Shown: piece by piece, positions 26,713-35,542 of the stretch
Numbering within the stretch: position 1 is the stretch's first letter
How the letters are laid out: each line of letters opens with the position of its first letter
Assembly (NCBI RefSeq): GCF_039649665.1
Contig: NZ_JBDJAW010000008.1
Span: forward strand, 62,001-126,000
Reading direction: 5' to 3'
Length of the DNA stretch: 64,000 nt
Source: Microbispora sp. ZYX-F-249
GTDB taxonomy: Bacteria > Actinomycetota > Actinomycetes > Streptosporangiales > Streptosporangiaceae
Notes under the pieces: generated by a model
What the model was told of the DNA's origin: nothing
What the model saw: the letters and a program-made list of their open reading frames with translations, nothing else
The model's database searches: none
Position numbers and translations under genes: made by a program

Positions 26713-27552
26713 TTACTTGATGGCGCCGACCGTGACGCCACGGGTCAGCGTGCGCTGGAAGATCAGGAAGAAGGCCACGGCCGGGACGATGCCGAGCAGC
26801 GCGGACGCGCTGGTCGTGGTGGCGTCCATCATCTTCTCGCCCTGCAGGCTGGCCAGGGCGACCGGCACGGTCTGGTTGTCGTTGTCGATGAGGAACACCA
26901 ACGGCAGGAAGAACTCGTTCCACGTCCAGATGAAGAAGAAGATGAGCAGCACCGAGAGGGTCGGGCGGCTGATGGGCACGACGATGCGCCACAGCATCCG
27001 CCACCTGCTCGCGCCGTCGATCTCGGCCGCCTCCAGGATTGCGCGGGGGAACTGCCCGAGCACCGACGAGAGCAGGTAGGTCCCGAAGGCCGCCTGGATC
27101 ACCGTGAAGATCAGGATGACGGCGAGCTTCGAGTCGTACAGCCCCGCCTTCTTCGCCAGGAAGTAGAGCGGGTAGACCAGCGCTTCCTGCGGCAGCGTGT
27201 TGGCGACCAGGAAGACCACCAGGATCCACAGCCGCCCGCGCACCTTGCCGATCCCCAGCGCGTACGCGTTGAGCACCGACAGCACCACGGCGGCGACCGC
27301 GACGACACCGCTGATCAGGAGGCTGTTCCACAGCTTCAGGCCGAAGTCGACGCGGTCCCAGAAGGCGGCGATTCCGTCCAGGTAGAGCCCGTGGGGCAGG
27401 CTCAGCGGGCCGCCCGAGGAGTATTCGGCCGGGGACTTCACCGCGTTGAGCGTGACGATGACGAACGGGAACAGCATCACGACCGCGAGCACGACCAGCG
27501 CCGCGAGCACAGCCCATCGTCCCGGCTGGCGGATGGTGCGATCGGGGGTCAC
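26713..27552 (-). CDS. ABC sugar transporter permease, MalG-like
   Basis: The 279-residue inner-membrane permease has six TM helices and the cytoplasmic EAA loop EAAEIDGASRWRMLWRIVVP that docks to the ATPase. It ends in VGAIK as MalG-type proteins do. It forms a heterodimer with the upstream permease in a CUT1 importer. Its GTG start overlaps the stop of that gene by four bases (GTGA). No ATPase gene is present in the operon, so a shared MsiK-type ATPase is expected elsewhere. Confidence 0.9.
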   Translation of the reverse strand: MTPDRTIRQPGRWAVLAALVVLAVVMLFPFVIVTLNAVKSPAEYSSGGPLSLPHGLYLDGIAAFWDRVDFGLKLWNSLLISGVVAVAAVVLSVLNAYALGIGKVRGRLWILVVFLVANTLPQEALVYPLYFLAKKAGLYDSKLAVILIFTVIQAAFGTYLLSSVLGQFPRAILEAAEIDGASRWRMLWRIVVPISRPTLSVLLIFFFIWTWNEFFLPLVFLIDNDNQTVPVALASLQGEKMMDATTTSASALLGIVPAVAFFLIFQRTLTRGVTVGAIK

Positions 27553-28451
27553 GACTCACTCTCCTGGTCACGCTCCTGCACCCGCAGGAAGAGGAAGGTC
27601 ACCACGAGGATGATCAGGGCGAGCACGGTCGCGATCGCCGAGCCGTACCCGACGTTGACCTTCTGGAAGAAGTTCAGATAGGAGAAGTACGACGGCACCA
27701 TGGTCGCGGAGCCGGGCCCTCCCCTGGTCAGCACGAAGATCGGCCCGAACACCTTCAGCGCCGCGATCGTGCAGGTCAGCAGGACCACGAAGATCTCCGG
27801 CCGGATCTGCGCGATCGTGATGTGCCAGAACCTGCGCCACCACGAGGCCCCGTCGATCTCGGCCGCCTCGTACAACGAGGGGTCGACCCGCTGGAGCCCG
27901 GCCATGAAGATGACGACCGGGTACCCGAGCTGGAACCACACCATGATCGCCATGACCGTCGCCAGCGCGAAATCGGGGTCGCCCAGCCAGTTGACCTTCA
28001 GCCCGAAGATCTGGTTGACCGCGCCGTACGACGGGTGGAGCATCCAGCCCCAGACCACGCCGGCCACCGCGACGGGCAGCACCTGCGGGAGGTAGAACGC
28101 CGCGCGCAGGGCCGAGGCCGTACGCCCGCCGAAGCGCTTGGCGATGTAGTCGAACAGCGCGGCGGCGAGCACCAGACCGATGATCGTGGGCACCACGGCC
28201 ATCGCGACGATCAGCGCGACGTTGTGCTGGAAGGAGGCCCAGAAACGCTCGTCCTTGAACAGCTTCGTGTAGTTGTCGAGCCCGATCCACTTGGGAGTGC
28301 CGACGCCGGACCAGCGGGTGAAGCTCGTCGCGAGGTTCATCAGGAACGGGACGACGATGATCGCGAGGAACAGCACCAGGCTCGGAACCAGGTAGAGCCA
28401 GTAGCCGCCCCTCCCGCGCGGGCGGGCGGTACCCGCGCCGGGTGGTGCCAT
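27549..28451 (-). CDS. ABC sugar transporter permease, MalF-like
   Basis: The 300-residue permease has six TM helices after a short basic N-terminus and the EAA loop YEAAEIDGASWWRRFWHITI. It pairs with the MalG-like protein. A stem-loop in the 73-bp gap to the binding-protein gene may lower its expression relative to the binding protein. ATG 28451 is the only start before TM1. Confidence 0.9.
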   Translation of the reverse strand: MAPPGAGTARPRGRGGYWLYLVPSLVLFLAIIVVPFLMNLATSFTRWSGVGTPKWIGLDNYTKLFKDERFWASFQHNVALIVAMAVVPTIIGLVLAAALFDYIAKRFGGRTASALRAAFYLPQVLPVAVAGVVWGWMLHPSYGAVNQIFGLKVNWLGDPDFALATVMAIMVWFQLGYPVVIFMAGLQRVDPSLYEAAEIDGASWWRRFWHITIAQIRPEIFVVLLTCTIAALKVFGPIFVLTRGGPGSATMVPSYFSYLNFFQKVNVGYGSAIATVLALIILVVTFLFLRVQERDQESES

Positions 28452-28474
28452 GTGCGGAGCCTTTCGAGAAGGGG

Positions 28475-28513
28475 TCCGGCGGCGGAGGCCGGTCAGGCAG
28501 CCCCGCCGCCGGA
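28475..28513 (-). terminator. Intra-operon stem-loop between binding protein and permease genes
   Basis: TCCGGCGGCGG (28475-28485) pairs with CCGCCGCCGGA (28503-28513) around a 17-nt loop. A leaky terminator or RNA-stabilising hairpin here would explain high binding-protein and low permease expression, a common pattern in sugar ABC operons. Confidence 0.55.
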
Positions 28514-28524
28514 GTCGGGGAGGG

Positions 28525-29844
28525 TTACTCGGCGATGTCGGCCAGGTTGTCGTTGTACGGCTGGGCGATCTCGTCCAGGACCTCCTCGGGCTTCTTGCTG
28601 CCGTTGATCAGTTCCTGTACGCCGGCGACGAGCACGTCGTAGTAGCCGGGGGCGGGCCAGTCAGGGTAGAAGGCCAGGCCGTCCTGCGTCGAGAGCTTGT
28701 TGAAGTTCTCGATGAGCTCCTTGTTCTGCGCGTCGGTGATCGCGGTGGGGTCGGCCGCGACCGGGACGCCGCCCGAGTTGCCGAGCAGGTTCTGGATCTC
28801 CTTCTTCATCGTGATGTCGATGAAGTCGTAGGCGAGGTCCTTGTTCTCGGACTTCTCCGGCACGACCCAGATGTTGCCGCTGGAGCCGGGGGCGAACTGG
28901 CCGGGCCACAGGAACGAGCCCCACTTGAAGTCCTTGATCTCCTCCTGCAGGCGTCCGAACCACCAGCTGCCCGACACCATGATCGGGTACTTGCCGCCGA
29001 TGAACGCCACGCCCATGTCCTCGGCCTTCATGCCGGCCGAGTCCTTGCCGATGTACCCCTTCTTCACCCAGTCGGAGATGGTCTGCGCGGCGTAGGTGAA
29101 CTCGGGACCGTGGAAGTCGACCTTGCCCTTGTAGAGCTCGAAGGAGTCGATCCAGGCACGGTTGGCCTTGTTCAGCGCGAGCAGGTAGAACAGCTGCTGG
29201 GCGGGGTACTCGGCGCCCGCCGTCGCGATCGGCGTGGTGCCCTTCTTCGCGAACGCGTCGAGCGCCGCGGTGAACTCGTCGAAGCTGGTGGGCACCTTGA
29301 CGCCCGCCTTCTCGAACATGTCCTTGTTGTAGTAGACCATCACGTACTCGCCGTAGTTCGGCACGCCGAACCACTTGCCCGAGCCCATGATGCCCCGCTC
29401 GTCATATTTGGCCGTGGTCTGCAGCGACGGGCTGAGCAGCTTGTCCCAGCCGCGTTTGGTGGCCTCCTCCGACAGGTCGGTGAGCAGGCCCTGCTTGGAC
29501 AGCTGACCGGCCGTCGCGTTGCCCTTGTTGTACTCCATGATGTCGGGCGCCTCGTCGGAGTTGAGGACCATAGACGCCGTCTTCTGGATCTGCTCGAAGC
29601 CCTTCTCCTCGAACTTCACCGTGACGCCGGGATGGCTCGCCTCGAAATCCTTGATCGCCTGAGCCCAGGCGGTGCCCATGGCGCTGTTGCCGGTCTCGTA
29701 GTGCCAGAGGGTGAGGGTCCTGCCCTCCGCGGAGCCGCCGCTGCCGCCGCTATTGGAATCGTCAGAGGATCCACCGCACGCGCCGAGCGCCAGTGCGGCC
29801 GCGGCCAGTGCCGCCACCGCCGCGCTCCTGCCTACTCTGAACAT
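28525..29844 (-). CDS. Sugar-binding lipoprotein of ABC importer
   Basis: The 439-residue family 1 solute-binding protein has a lipobox LGAC with Cys at residue 23, a Gly/Ser linker, then the typical LTLWHYETGNSAMGTAW start and YNKDMFEKAGVKVP motif. It anchors to the outer face of the membrane and hands oligosaccharide to the permeases downstream. GGAG sits seven bases before ATG 29844. The operon places it between an alpha-xylosidase and the permeases, so a xylose-containing oligosaccharide is the likely ligand. Confidence 0.9.
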   Translation of the reverse strand: MFRVGRSAAVAALAAAALALGACGGSSDDSNSGGSGGSAEGRTLTLWHYETGNSAMGTAWAQAIKDFEASHPGVTVKFEEKGFEQIQKTASMVLNSDEAPDIMEYNKGNATAGQLSKQGLLTDLSEEATKRGWDKLLSPSLQTTAKYDERGIMGSGKWFGVPNYGEYVMVYYNKDMFEKAGVKVPTSFDEFTAALDAFAKKGTTPIATAGAEYPAQQLFYLLALNKANRAWIDSFELYKGKVDFHGPEFTYAAQTISDWVKKGYIGKDSAGMKAEDMGVAFIGGKYPIMVSGSWWFGRLQEEIKDFKWGSFLWPGQFAPGSSGNIWVVPEKSENKDLAYDFIDITMKKEIQNLLGNSGGVPVAADPTAITDAQNKELIENFNKLSTQDGLAFYPDWPAPGYYDVLVAGVQELINGSKKPEEVLDEIAQPYNDNLADIAE

Positions 29845-29867
29845 GGTGTTTCTCCAGGGGGGTTTGT

Positions 29868-32150
29868 CTAGTTGATGACGACCGGGACGCCGGGGCCAAC
29901 GAACTCGACGCCGTCGATCTGCTTGGGGCCCTCGGCGGTGACGACCAGCCGGTCGCCGTCCCGCACCGCCGTGACCGTCGTGTCCCCGTCCAGGTCCCTG
30001 ATCGTCGTACGGCTCTCGCGCTCCGGCACGCCGAAGGCGAGCAGCGAGACCCGGGGCTCGTCGGCCACCGTGTCGCCCGGCTCGGTGACCGGGATCAGCG
30101 AGCCGTGCCGTACGAACAGGGGGATCTGGTCGAGCGGCGGCGACACCGTGACGTAACGTCCGCCGTCCACGGCCTCACCGGTCCAGTAGTCCACCCACAC
30201 CCCCGAGGGCAGGTAGACCTTCCTGGTGCCGTCGGCGGCGGTCATCGGGGCGACGAGCAGGTCGGTGCCGAGAAGGTACTGCAGGTCCGCCTGCCAGGCC
30301 ACCGGGTCGTCCGGGTGGTCGACGCACAGCGCGCGCAGCATCGGCGCGCCCGTCTCGGCCGCGGTGACGGCCGCCGAGTAGATGTACGGCATGAGCCGGT
30401 AGCGCAGCCGCAGGGCCTCGACGGCGGCCCGCTCGGCGTGCGCCGGGAACTCCCAGGGCTCCCGGGTGGTCGTGCCGTGGAACCGGACCAGCGGGGACAG
30501 CGCGGCGAACTGCGACCAGCGGATGTAGAGGTCCGGGCTGGGCGTGCCGGTGAAGCCGCCCGCGTCGTGGCTCCAGAAGGGGATGCCGGACAGGCCGTGC
30601 GACAGCCCGCCCCTGATCGTGCTGCCCATCGCGGAGTAGGTCGTGTCGACGTCGCCGCTCCACTGGGCCGAGTGACGCTGGCCGCCGAGGTAGGACGAGC
30701 GGGCCCAGACCAGCTCGTGTCCGTTCACCTCGCGGGTCACCTCCGCCACGATGTCGTTGAACAGCAGCGTGTAGACGTTGTGCAGCTCGGTGCCGGTCAT
30801 GCCGTTGAAGGCCACGGCGTCGGCGGGGACCCCCTCGGCGAAGTCCGTCTTGAACGCCGCCACGCCCTCACGCAGGCGGTCGCGCAGCAGGCCCTTGAAC
30901 CACTCGGCCGCCTCGGGGTTGGTGAAGTCGACGATGCCGCAGGCCGGGTAGGAGCCGTGCCAGGTGTCGGCGACGTAGGTCTCGCCGTCGCGCGTCCTGA
31001 GGAAGTAGCCCTTCTCCGAGGCCTCGGCGAAGGCCGGGCTGAGGTGCGAGACGTAGGAGTTCATCCACAGGCAGACCTTGAAGCCCTGCTCCTTGAGCGT
31101 GGCGAGCATGCCCACCGGGTCGGGGAACGTCTCCGGGTCCCACTGGAGGTCGGACCAGTGCCCGTCGGCCTGCCAGTAGCAGTCGAGGTGGAGCACGTCG
31201 CAGGGGATCCCCCGCTCCCTGATCTTCCTGGCGCGCTCCAGCACGCGCTCCTGGCTGTCGCGGAAGAAGCCCGAGGAGATCCAGGTGCCGAACGCCCACT
31301 TCGGCGGCAGCTGCGGCCGGCAGGTCAGCCGGTCGAACCGGTCCAGGACCTCCGCCGGGGCCGGTCCCGCGATGACGTAGTAGTCGATGAGGTCGTCGGG
31401 CACGATGATCTGCACGGCGCTGTGCGTGGACTGGCACACGTCGAACTCGACCGGTGTGCCGCTGTCGACGCAGATGCCGTATCCCCTGCTGGACAGGTAG
31501 AAGGGCACGTTCTTGTACGCGCGCTGCGACTCGGCGCCGAAGGCGTCGAAGTTCCACATGAGCGGGCGCTGGCCGCGCTTGTCGAGCGGCGTGAACGACT
31601 CGCCGAAGCCGCCGAACGCCTCGTCGGCGGGGGCCACGAACGTGTCGTGATAGGCGACGGGGGCGCCGTCGACGGCGGAGCGGCCGAACGGCAGCGTGCG
31701 CAGCCGGCCGCTGATGTCGGGGTGACCCGGGTCCTGCTCCACCAGCGTGCGGCCCGCCCGGTCGGTGAAGCGCAGGTTCCACGGGTTCAGCCGCACCTCG
31801 GCCCGCAGCGATCCCGCGTCGACGATCACGCGGCTGTGGCTCGCCTCCACGACGGCCTCGCCGTACTCCCCCGGGGTGACCATGGAGATCGCGCGGGCGG
31901 ACCGGGTGCGCGCGTCGGGATCCTCCGACAGGCGCACCCGGATCACCCCCTCACCCGCGACCGTGATCTGCACGACGAGCGTCTCCTCGGCCGAGGTGGA
32001 GCCCTTGAGCGTCACGCCCCGGCCGTCGGAGGCCACCACCTCCGCGCTGGTCAGCGCGGACAGGCCCGCCTCGCCCGGCTCGCGTACCGGAAGCTCGGGA
32101 GGATCCGCCACGAAGAACTCGCGCGCGATCAATGGGGGACGGTACGGCAT
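29868..32150 (-). CDS. GH31 alpha-xylosidase (YicI-like)
   Basis: The 760-residue cytoplasmic retaining enzyme releases alpha-linked xylose from the non-reducing end of xyloglucan oligosaccharides such as isoprimeverose. The N-terminal beta-sandwich is followed by the (beta/alpha)8 barrel. The nucleophile Asp lies in FKTDFAEGVP, close to the KTDFGE signature of YicI, and the acid/base Asp in WSGDVDTTYSAM. It is the first gene of the GH31-binding protein-permease-permease-GH3 operon. ATG 32150 is chosen because GGAG is seven bases before it; an in-frame ATG at 32171 lacks one. Confidence 0.88.
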   Translation of the reverse strand: MPYRPPLIAREFFVADPPELPVREPGEAGLSALTSAEVVASDGRGVTLKGSTSAEETLVVQITVAGEGVIRVRLSEDPDARTRSARAISMVTPGEYGEAVVEASHSRVIVDAGSLRAEVRLNPWNLRFTDRAGRTLVEQDPGHPDISGRLRTLPFGRSAVDGAPVAYHDTFVAPADEAFGGFGESFTPLDKRGQRPLMWNFDAFGAESQRAYKNVPFYLSSRGYGICVDSGTPVEFDVCQSTHSAVQIIVPDDLIDYYVIAGPAPAEVLDRFDRLTCRPQLPPKWAFGTWISSGFFRDSQERVLERARKIRERGIPCDVLHLDCYWQADGHWSDLQWDPETFPDPVGMLATLKEQGFKVCLWMNSYVSHLSPAFAEASEKGYFLRTRDGETYVADTWHGSYPACGIVDFTNPEAAEWFKGLLRDRLREGVAAFKTDFAEGVPADAVAFNGMTGTELHNVYTLLFNDIVAEVTREVNGHELVWARSSYLGGQRHSAQWSGDVDTTYSAMGSTIRGGLSHGLSGIPFWSHDAGGFTGTPSPDLYIRWSQFAALSPLVRFHGTTTREPWEFPAHAERAAVEALRLRYRLMPYIYSAAVTAAETGAPMLRALCVDHPDDPVAWQADLQYLLGTDLLVAPMTAADGTRKVYLPSGVWVDYWTGEAVDGGRYVTVSPPLDQIPLFVRHGSLIPVTEPGDTVADEPRVSLLAFGVPERESRTTIRDLDGDTTVTAVRDGDRLVVTAEGPKQIDGVEFVGPGVPVVIN

Positions 32151-32185
32151 TGCGGCACTCCATCGGCTCATCCGGCGATTGTGGA

Positions 32186-32217
32186 GTTAGTTTGCCGTCC
32201 ATCCCAACAAAGGTCAA
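32186..32217 (-). promoter_or_regulatory. Promoter and putative ROK operator of the alpha-xylosidase operon
   Basis: On the minus strand TTGACC (32217-32212) is followed after 17 bases by CAAACT (32194-32189), a plausible -35/-10 pair. Read on the plus strand, GTTAGTTTG (32186-32194) and CAACAAA (32205-32211) fill the space between the two boxes. The same half-sites occur upstream of the ROK gene. A repressor bound here would block RNA polymerase. Confidence 0.5.
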
Positions 32218-32308
32218 TGGGTCGAACTCGCTCCGGATTTGTCCAAATTATTCCGATTAATGCCTGTTTGAGGTAATGTGACCGCAATCCCGCGACAAGG
32301 TAGGTGAG

Positions 32309-32545
32309 ATGGACAGGTTCGTGCATGTGATGCCGCTCGACGACGTGATCGACCACGAGGGCAGCCCCGAGTGCGTCTGCGGCCCCGGAGGCCAGCCCGT
32401 CACCGCCGCCGACCTCGGCGAGCCGGTTCCGCACACGGACCGCGAGGCCGTCATCCTCGGCTGGCCCCACCCCGCCGTCGGCGTGATCTACCAGCACCAC
32501 CCGCTCAGCCCCTGCCGCGAATGGGAAGCCATCCCCGAGCCCTGA
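32309..32545 (+). CDS. Small conserved hypothetical protein
   Basis: The 78-residue acidic protein begins MDRFVHVMPLDDVIDH and contains a CVCGP motif around residue 23-27 and a second Cys near the end. Similar short proteins occur in many actinomycetes without known function. GGTAGGTGAG stands directly before ATG 32309, which supports real translation. There is no membrane segment and no signal peptide. It is divergent from the alpha-xylosidase operon. Confidence 0.6.
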   Translation: MDRFVHVMPLDDVIDHEGSPECVCGPGGQPVTAADLGEPVPHTDREAVILGWPHPAVGVIYQHHPLSPCREWEAIPEP

Positions 32546-32623
32546 GCGCTTTAATGCCGTCAATCGCCGCCATTTGCGCTAACCGCGTGTGATTGAGTCT
32601 CAACATTGAGTAAATTCTCGGCC

Positions 32624-33138
32624 ATGCCCGGTATTGATCACGAGATGCCACTCGAACTCCCCGAGTGGCGCCATCACACCGCTGGCGATCGACCCCGGCC
32701 GCATCCCCCCTGATCACCGACCCCGACCAGGCCCGCGCCAGCCCGGAACTCGCCGTGCTCTCGGCCGTGGCGCATCCAGTCGAGGCCGACGACGAGCAGG
32801 TGCTGGAGGCGATGCTGGCGGGGCTGGCGACATTGGATGAGGATCGCGCCAGAGTATATTTGAACTACGTGATCAGCTCGCTACAGGATGTGACGGTCAA
32901 GCGTCTGGAGGAGATGGTGACCACCATTCAGGACTTCGACTACCTCGGCGACAAGTACTTCTCCCACTGGAAGGACCAGGGCCGCGCGGAGGCGCTTCTC
33001 ATCATGCTCGACGCCCGCGGCCTGGAGATCTCCGACGATGTGCGCGAACGGATCCAGCGGTGTGAGGACACGAACCAACTGGAGGCCTGGGTCCGCAGGG
33101 CTGCCGTCATCACCACAGTCGACGAGCTGTTCGATTGA
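32624..33138 (+). pseudogene. Decayed Rpn/DUF4351-like gene, internal deletion with frame change
   Basis: A start (MPGIDHEMPLELPEW) opens at ATG 32624 but stops after 29 codons. A different frame then carries the C-terminal part of the same kind of protein: ITDPDQARASPELAVLSAVAH, a Leu-rich helix pair, YLGDKYFSHWKDQGRAEAL, and a RGLEISDDVRERI end. Actinomycete proteins of this type normally run ~290 residues with both parts in one frame. About 120 residues of the middle, including the nuclease core, are missing. The tail may still be translated but the protein is not intact. Confidence 0.55.
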
Positions 33139-33162
33139 TGACCGCCTGGCCTGTGGGGGCGG

Positions 33163-33199
33163 GCGGGCCGCCCGGGGGTGCACCCCGGAGGCGGCCCGC
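33163..33199. terminator. Long hairpin terminator after the GH53 gene
   Basis: GCGGGCCGCC (33163-33172) pairs with GGCGGCCCGC (33190-33199), and an inner CGGGG/CCCCG stem continues it with a two-base bulge. It lies 15 bases past the GH53 stop on the minus strand and can also stop plus-strand readthrough from the decayed gene. Confidence 0.8.
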
Positions 33200-33213
33200 T
33201 TGATGTCAGTCGG

Positions 33214-34305
33214 TCACGGGGTCCATCTGACGTTCGGGTTGATGTGGCCGGTCCAGTCGAAGACGGCCATGTTGTCCCAGCCGTCGCCGGTGCCGTTGAT
33301 GTTCGCCGGGTCCCAGCCGTTCCCGGGCACGGCGTACCACGTCGGCTCCCAGTAGAAGACGCCGACGGCGCCCGCGCTGCGGGCCGTGCTCTGCACCGCC
33401 GCGAACTCGGCGCCCTGACCCTGCCAGGTGAGGCCGTATCCCGGACAGCCCGACGTGACCGAGTTGCCCTCCCAGTCGGCGTTGTTCGGAGTGAACGGGT
33501 AGGCCGTCTCGGCGATGACGACCGGCTTGCCGTAGCGGGACCGCATGTCCGAGATCACGCTGGACAGGTTGGACAGCGTGCCGTGCCACATGCAGTAGTA
33601 CGACAGGCCGGTGATGTCCCAGGGGACGCCCTTGGCCCGGATGCCGTCGTAGAACCAGCGGGCGTGCGCGTCGCTGTCGGCGTTCGCGGTGTGGATGATC
33701 ACCTGAGTGCCGGAGTTGCACGCCTTGGTCGCGTTGTAGCCGGCCTTGAGCAGCAGGCTCAGGTTCGTGAAGTCGTTGTTGACGACCTTGCCGTCGTTCC
33801 ACAGCATGCCGACGTTGATCTCGTTGCCGATCTGCACGCTGTCGGGGGTCGTGCCCTGGGCCTTGAGGCTGGAGCACACGTCGTAGGTGTAGTTGTAGAC
33901 GTCGGTCTGCAACTGGCCGATGCCGTGGCTGGCCCACGCGGCGGGCTTGTACTGCTTGCCGGGATCCGCCCACGTGTCGGAGTAGTGGAAGTCGATCATC
34001 AGCTTCAGGCCCTTGGCCTTGACCGTCCTGGCGTACTGGAGGACCTTCGCCTTGTTGTTGTAGCCGCTGGCCGGGTTGTTCCAGATCCGCAGGCGGACGT
34101 AGTTGACGCCGACGCCCTTGAGGATGTCGAGCGGGTCCCGCTGGGCGCCGCCCGCGTCGTAGTACTTCGCGCCCAGGTCGAGGGAGCGCTGCACGGAGGA
34201 GACGTCGGCTCCGAGCATGGTCAGTGTGCCGGCGGCGTGCGCCGGTTGCGCGGCGGGGAGCACCGCGGCGGCGCACACGACCAGCGCCGCCAGGATCTTT
34301 CTCAT
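33214..34305 (-). CDS. Secreted GH53 endo-beta-1,4-galactanase
   Basis: The 363-residue protein starts with a signal peptide (MRKILAALVVCAAAVLPA, cleavage after AHA near 25). The GH53 barrel shows GADVSSVQRSLDLG, the NYVRLRIWNNP strand, DFHYSDTWADP, the acid/base Glu in QIGNEINVGML and the nucleophile Glu in VIAETAYPF. It cuts beta-1,4-galactan side chains of pectin outside the cell. It is the second of two tandem GH53 genes and lies downstream of a GH42 gene on the same strand. GGAGG precedes ATG 34305. Confidence 0.93.
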   Translation of the reverse strand: MRKILAALVVCAAAVLPAAQPAHAAGTLTMLGADVSSVQRSLDLGAKYYDAGGAQRDPLDILKGVGVNYVRLRIWNNPASGYNNKAKVLQYARTVKAKGLKLMIDFHYSDTWADPGKQYKPAAWASHGIGQLQTDVYNYTYDVCSSLKAQGTTPDSVQIGNEINVGMLWNDGKVVNNDFTNLSLLLKAGYNATKACNSGTQVIIHTANADSDAHARWFYDGIRAKGVPWDITGLSYYCMWHGTLSNLSSVISDMRSRYGKPVVIAETAYPFTPNNADWEGNSVTSGCPGYGLTWQGQGAEFAAVQSTARSAGAVGVFYWEPTWYAVPGNGWDPANINGTGDGWDNMAVFDWTGHINPNVRWTP

Positions 34306-34309
34306 GGTT

Positions 34310-34327
34310 CCTCCGGTCAGGAGAGGA
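34310..34327 (-). repeat. 18-bp leader repeat, copy 1 (before second GH53)
   Basis: CCTCCGGTCAGGAGAGGA in plus-strand sense is identical to 35543-35560. On the coding strand it contains the GGAGGA ribosome site preceded by TCCTC, so TCCTC...GAGGA can pair and hide it. The 34306-34394 gap holds nothing else recognisable. Confidence 0.6.
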
Positions 34328-34394
34328 TGGGTGGACGCCCCCGAACCCCCGCCGTCACGAGGTCAGGCCGCCACGGCGAGGGACGTTTCGATAC

Positions 34395-35537
34395 TCACCG
34401 GCGGGCGAACTCCCGCAGCGCGGGCAGCGCCCGGTCGTCGAAGCCGAACAACGCCTGGTTCTCCCAGGCGTTGCCCGACGACGGGTCGGCGGGATCCCAG
34501 CCGTTGCCCTTCACCCCCGTCCAGGTGGCCTCCCACCAGAAGGCCCCCAGGCCGAGTCCGCCGGGCACCGCCCGCACGATGTTCGTCAGGTCGCGGGCGA
34601 ACGCCGCCTGGCCCGCAGGGGTCGCCGGATATCCCGGGTACGGCTCGGCGGAGGTGACGATGTTCTCCCAGCCGTCGTCGTCGGCCGTCGTGAAGGGATA
34701 GGCGGTCTCCGCCACCACGACCGGCTTGCCGTACCGTGCGGCGACGTCGTTGAGGTTGGCCTGGAACGCGGCGAGGGTGCCGTGCCAGAACGGGTAGTAC
34801 GACAGGCCGATCACGTCGTAGCGGACGCCGTAGGACGCGGCGGTGTCGAACCACCACCGGTAGAGGCCGTTGTCGCCGCCGTCCGCCAAGTGCAGCACGA
34901 CCTTCGTCCGGGCGGACACCGCCTTGACCGCGTCGTACCCGGCGCCCAGCAGGGCGGCCATTCCCGGCCAGGCGTCCCAGCGGCCGTCCGGCCACAGCAG
35001 GCCGCCGTTGATCTCGTTGCCGACCTGGACCATGTCGGCCGTCGTGCCCTGCGCCTTCAGCGCGCTCAGCACGTCGTAGGTGTGGTCGTACACCGCCTGC
35101 TTCAGTTCTTCGAACGACAGCGCGGACCAGGCGGCGGGCTTGTTCTGCTTGCCCGGGTCGGCCCAGGAGTCGGAGTAGTGGAAGTCGACCAGCAGGCCCA
35201 TGCCGAGCGCCTTGGCCCGCTTCGCGATCGCGAGCACCTGGTTCTCGGTGTTGTAGCCGTCGGCGGGGTTCACCCACACCTTGAGCCGGATGTAGTTGAC
35301 CCCGCTGTGCCGCAGGATCGCCAGCGCGTCGCCCCGCCGCCCGTTCGCGTAGCGGTACGTCCCGCCCAGCGCCTCGGACTTGGCGAGGCTCGACACGTCG
35401 GCGCCCCTGATCGCGAGGTGGGGTGGGGGGCCGCCGGGCTTCGGGCCGCCGCCGGCCGGTGCCGCGGCCCCGGCCGGGGCGACGGTGGTGAACAGCGCGG
35501 CCATCGCGCACAGCAGGGCCGCCAGGAATCGAGCCAT
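34395..35537 (-). CDS. Secreted GH53 endo-beta-1,4-galactanase, paralogue
   Basis: The 380-residue exported enzyme has a signal peptide (MARFLAALLCAMAALFTT) and a Gly/Pro linker. The GH53 barrel has GADVSSLAKSEALGG, NYIRLKVWVNP, DFHYSDSWADP, the acid/base in QVGNEINGGLL and the nucleophile in VVAETAYPF. It is clearly related to the next gene downstream but diverged, so the pair arose by an old duplication and may differ in chain-length preference. The gap between them is 89 nt. GGAGGA precedes ATG 35537 within the shared 18-bp leader. Confidence 0.93.
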   Translation of the reverse strand: MARFLAALLCAMAALFTTVAPAGAAAPAGGGPKPGGPPPHLAIRGADVSSLAKSEALGGTYRYANGRRGDALAILRHSGVNYIRLKVWVNPADGYNTENQVLAIAKRAKALGMGLLVDFHYSDSWADPGKQNKPAAWSALSFEELKQAVYDHTYDVLSALKAQGTTADMVQVGNEINGGLLWPDGRWDAWPGMAALLGAGYDAVKAVSARTKVVLHLADGGDNGLYRWWFDTAASYGVRYDVIGLSYYPFWHGTLAAFQANLNDVAARYGKPVVVAETAYPFTTADDDGWENIVTSAEPYPGYPATPAGQAAFARDLTNIVRAVPGGLGLGAFWWEATWTGVKGNGWDPADPSSGNAWENQALFGFDDRALPALREFARR

Positions 35538-35542
35538 GTGAT

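Noticed and set aside
24053-27079. A ~1000-codon plus-strand frame opposite the secreted GH3.
   Set aside because: It mirrors the GH3 codons and has no domain character. The GH3 signal peptide, catalytic residues and ribosome site are on the minus strand.
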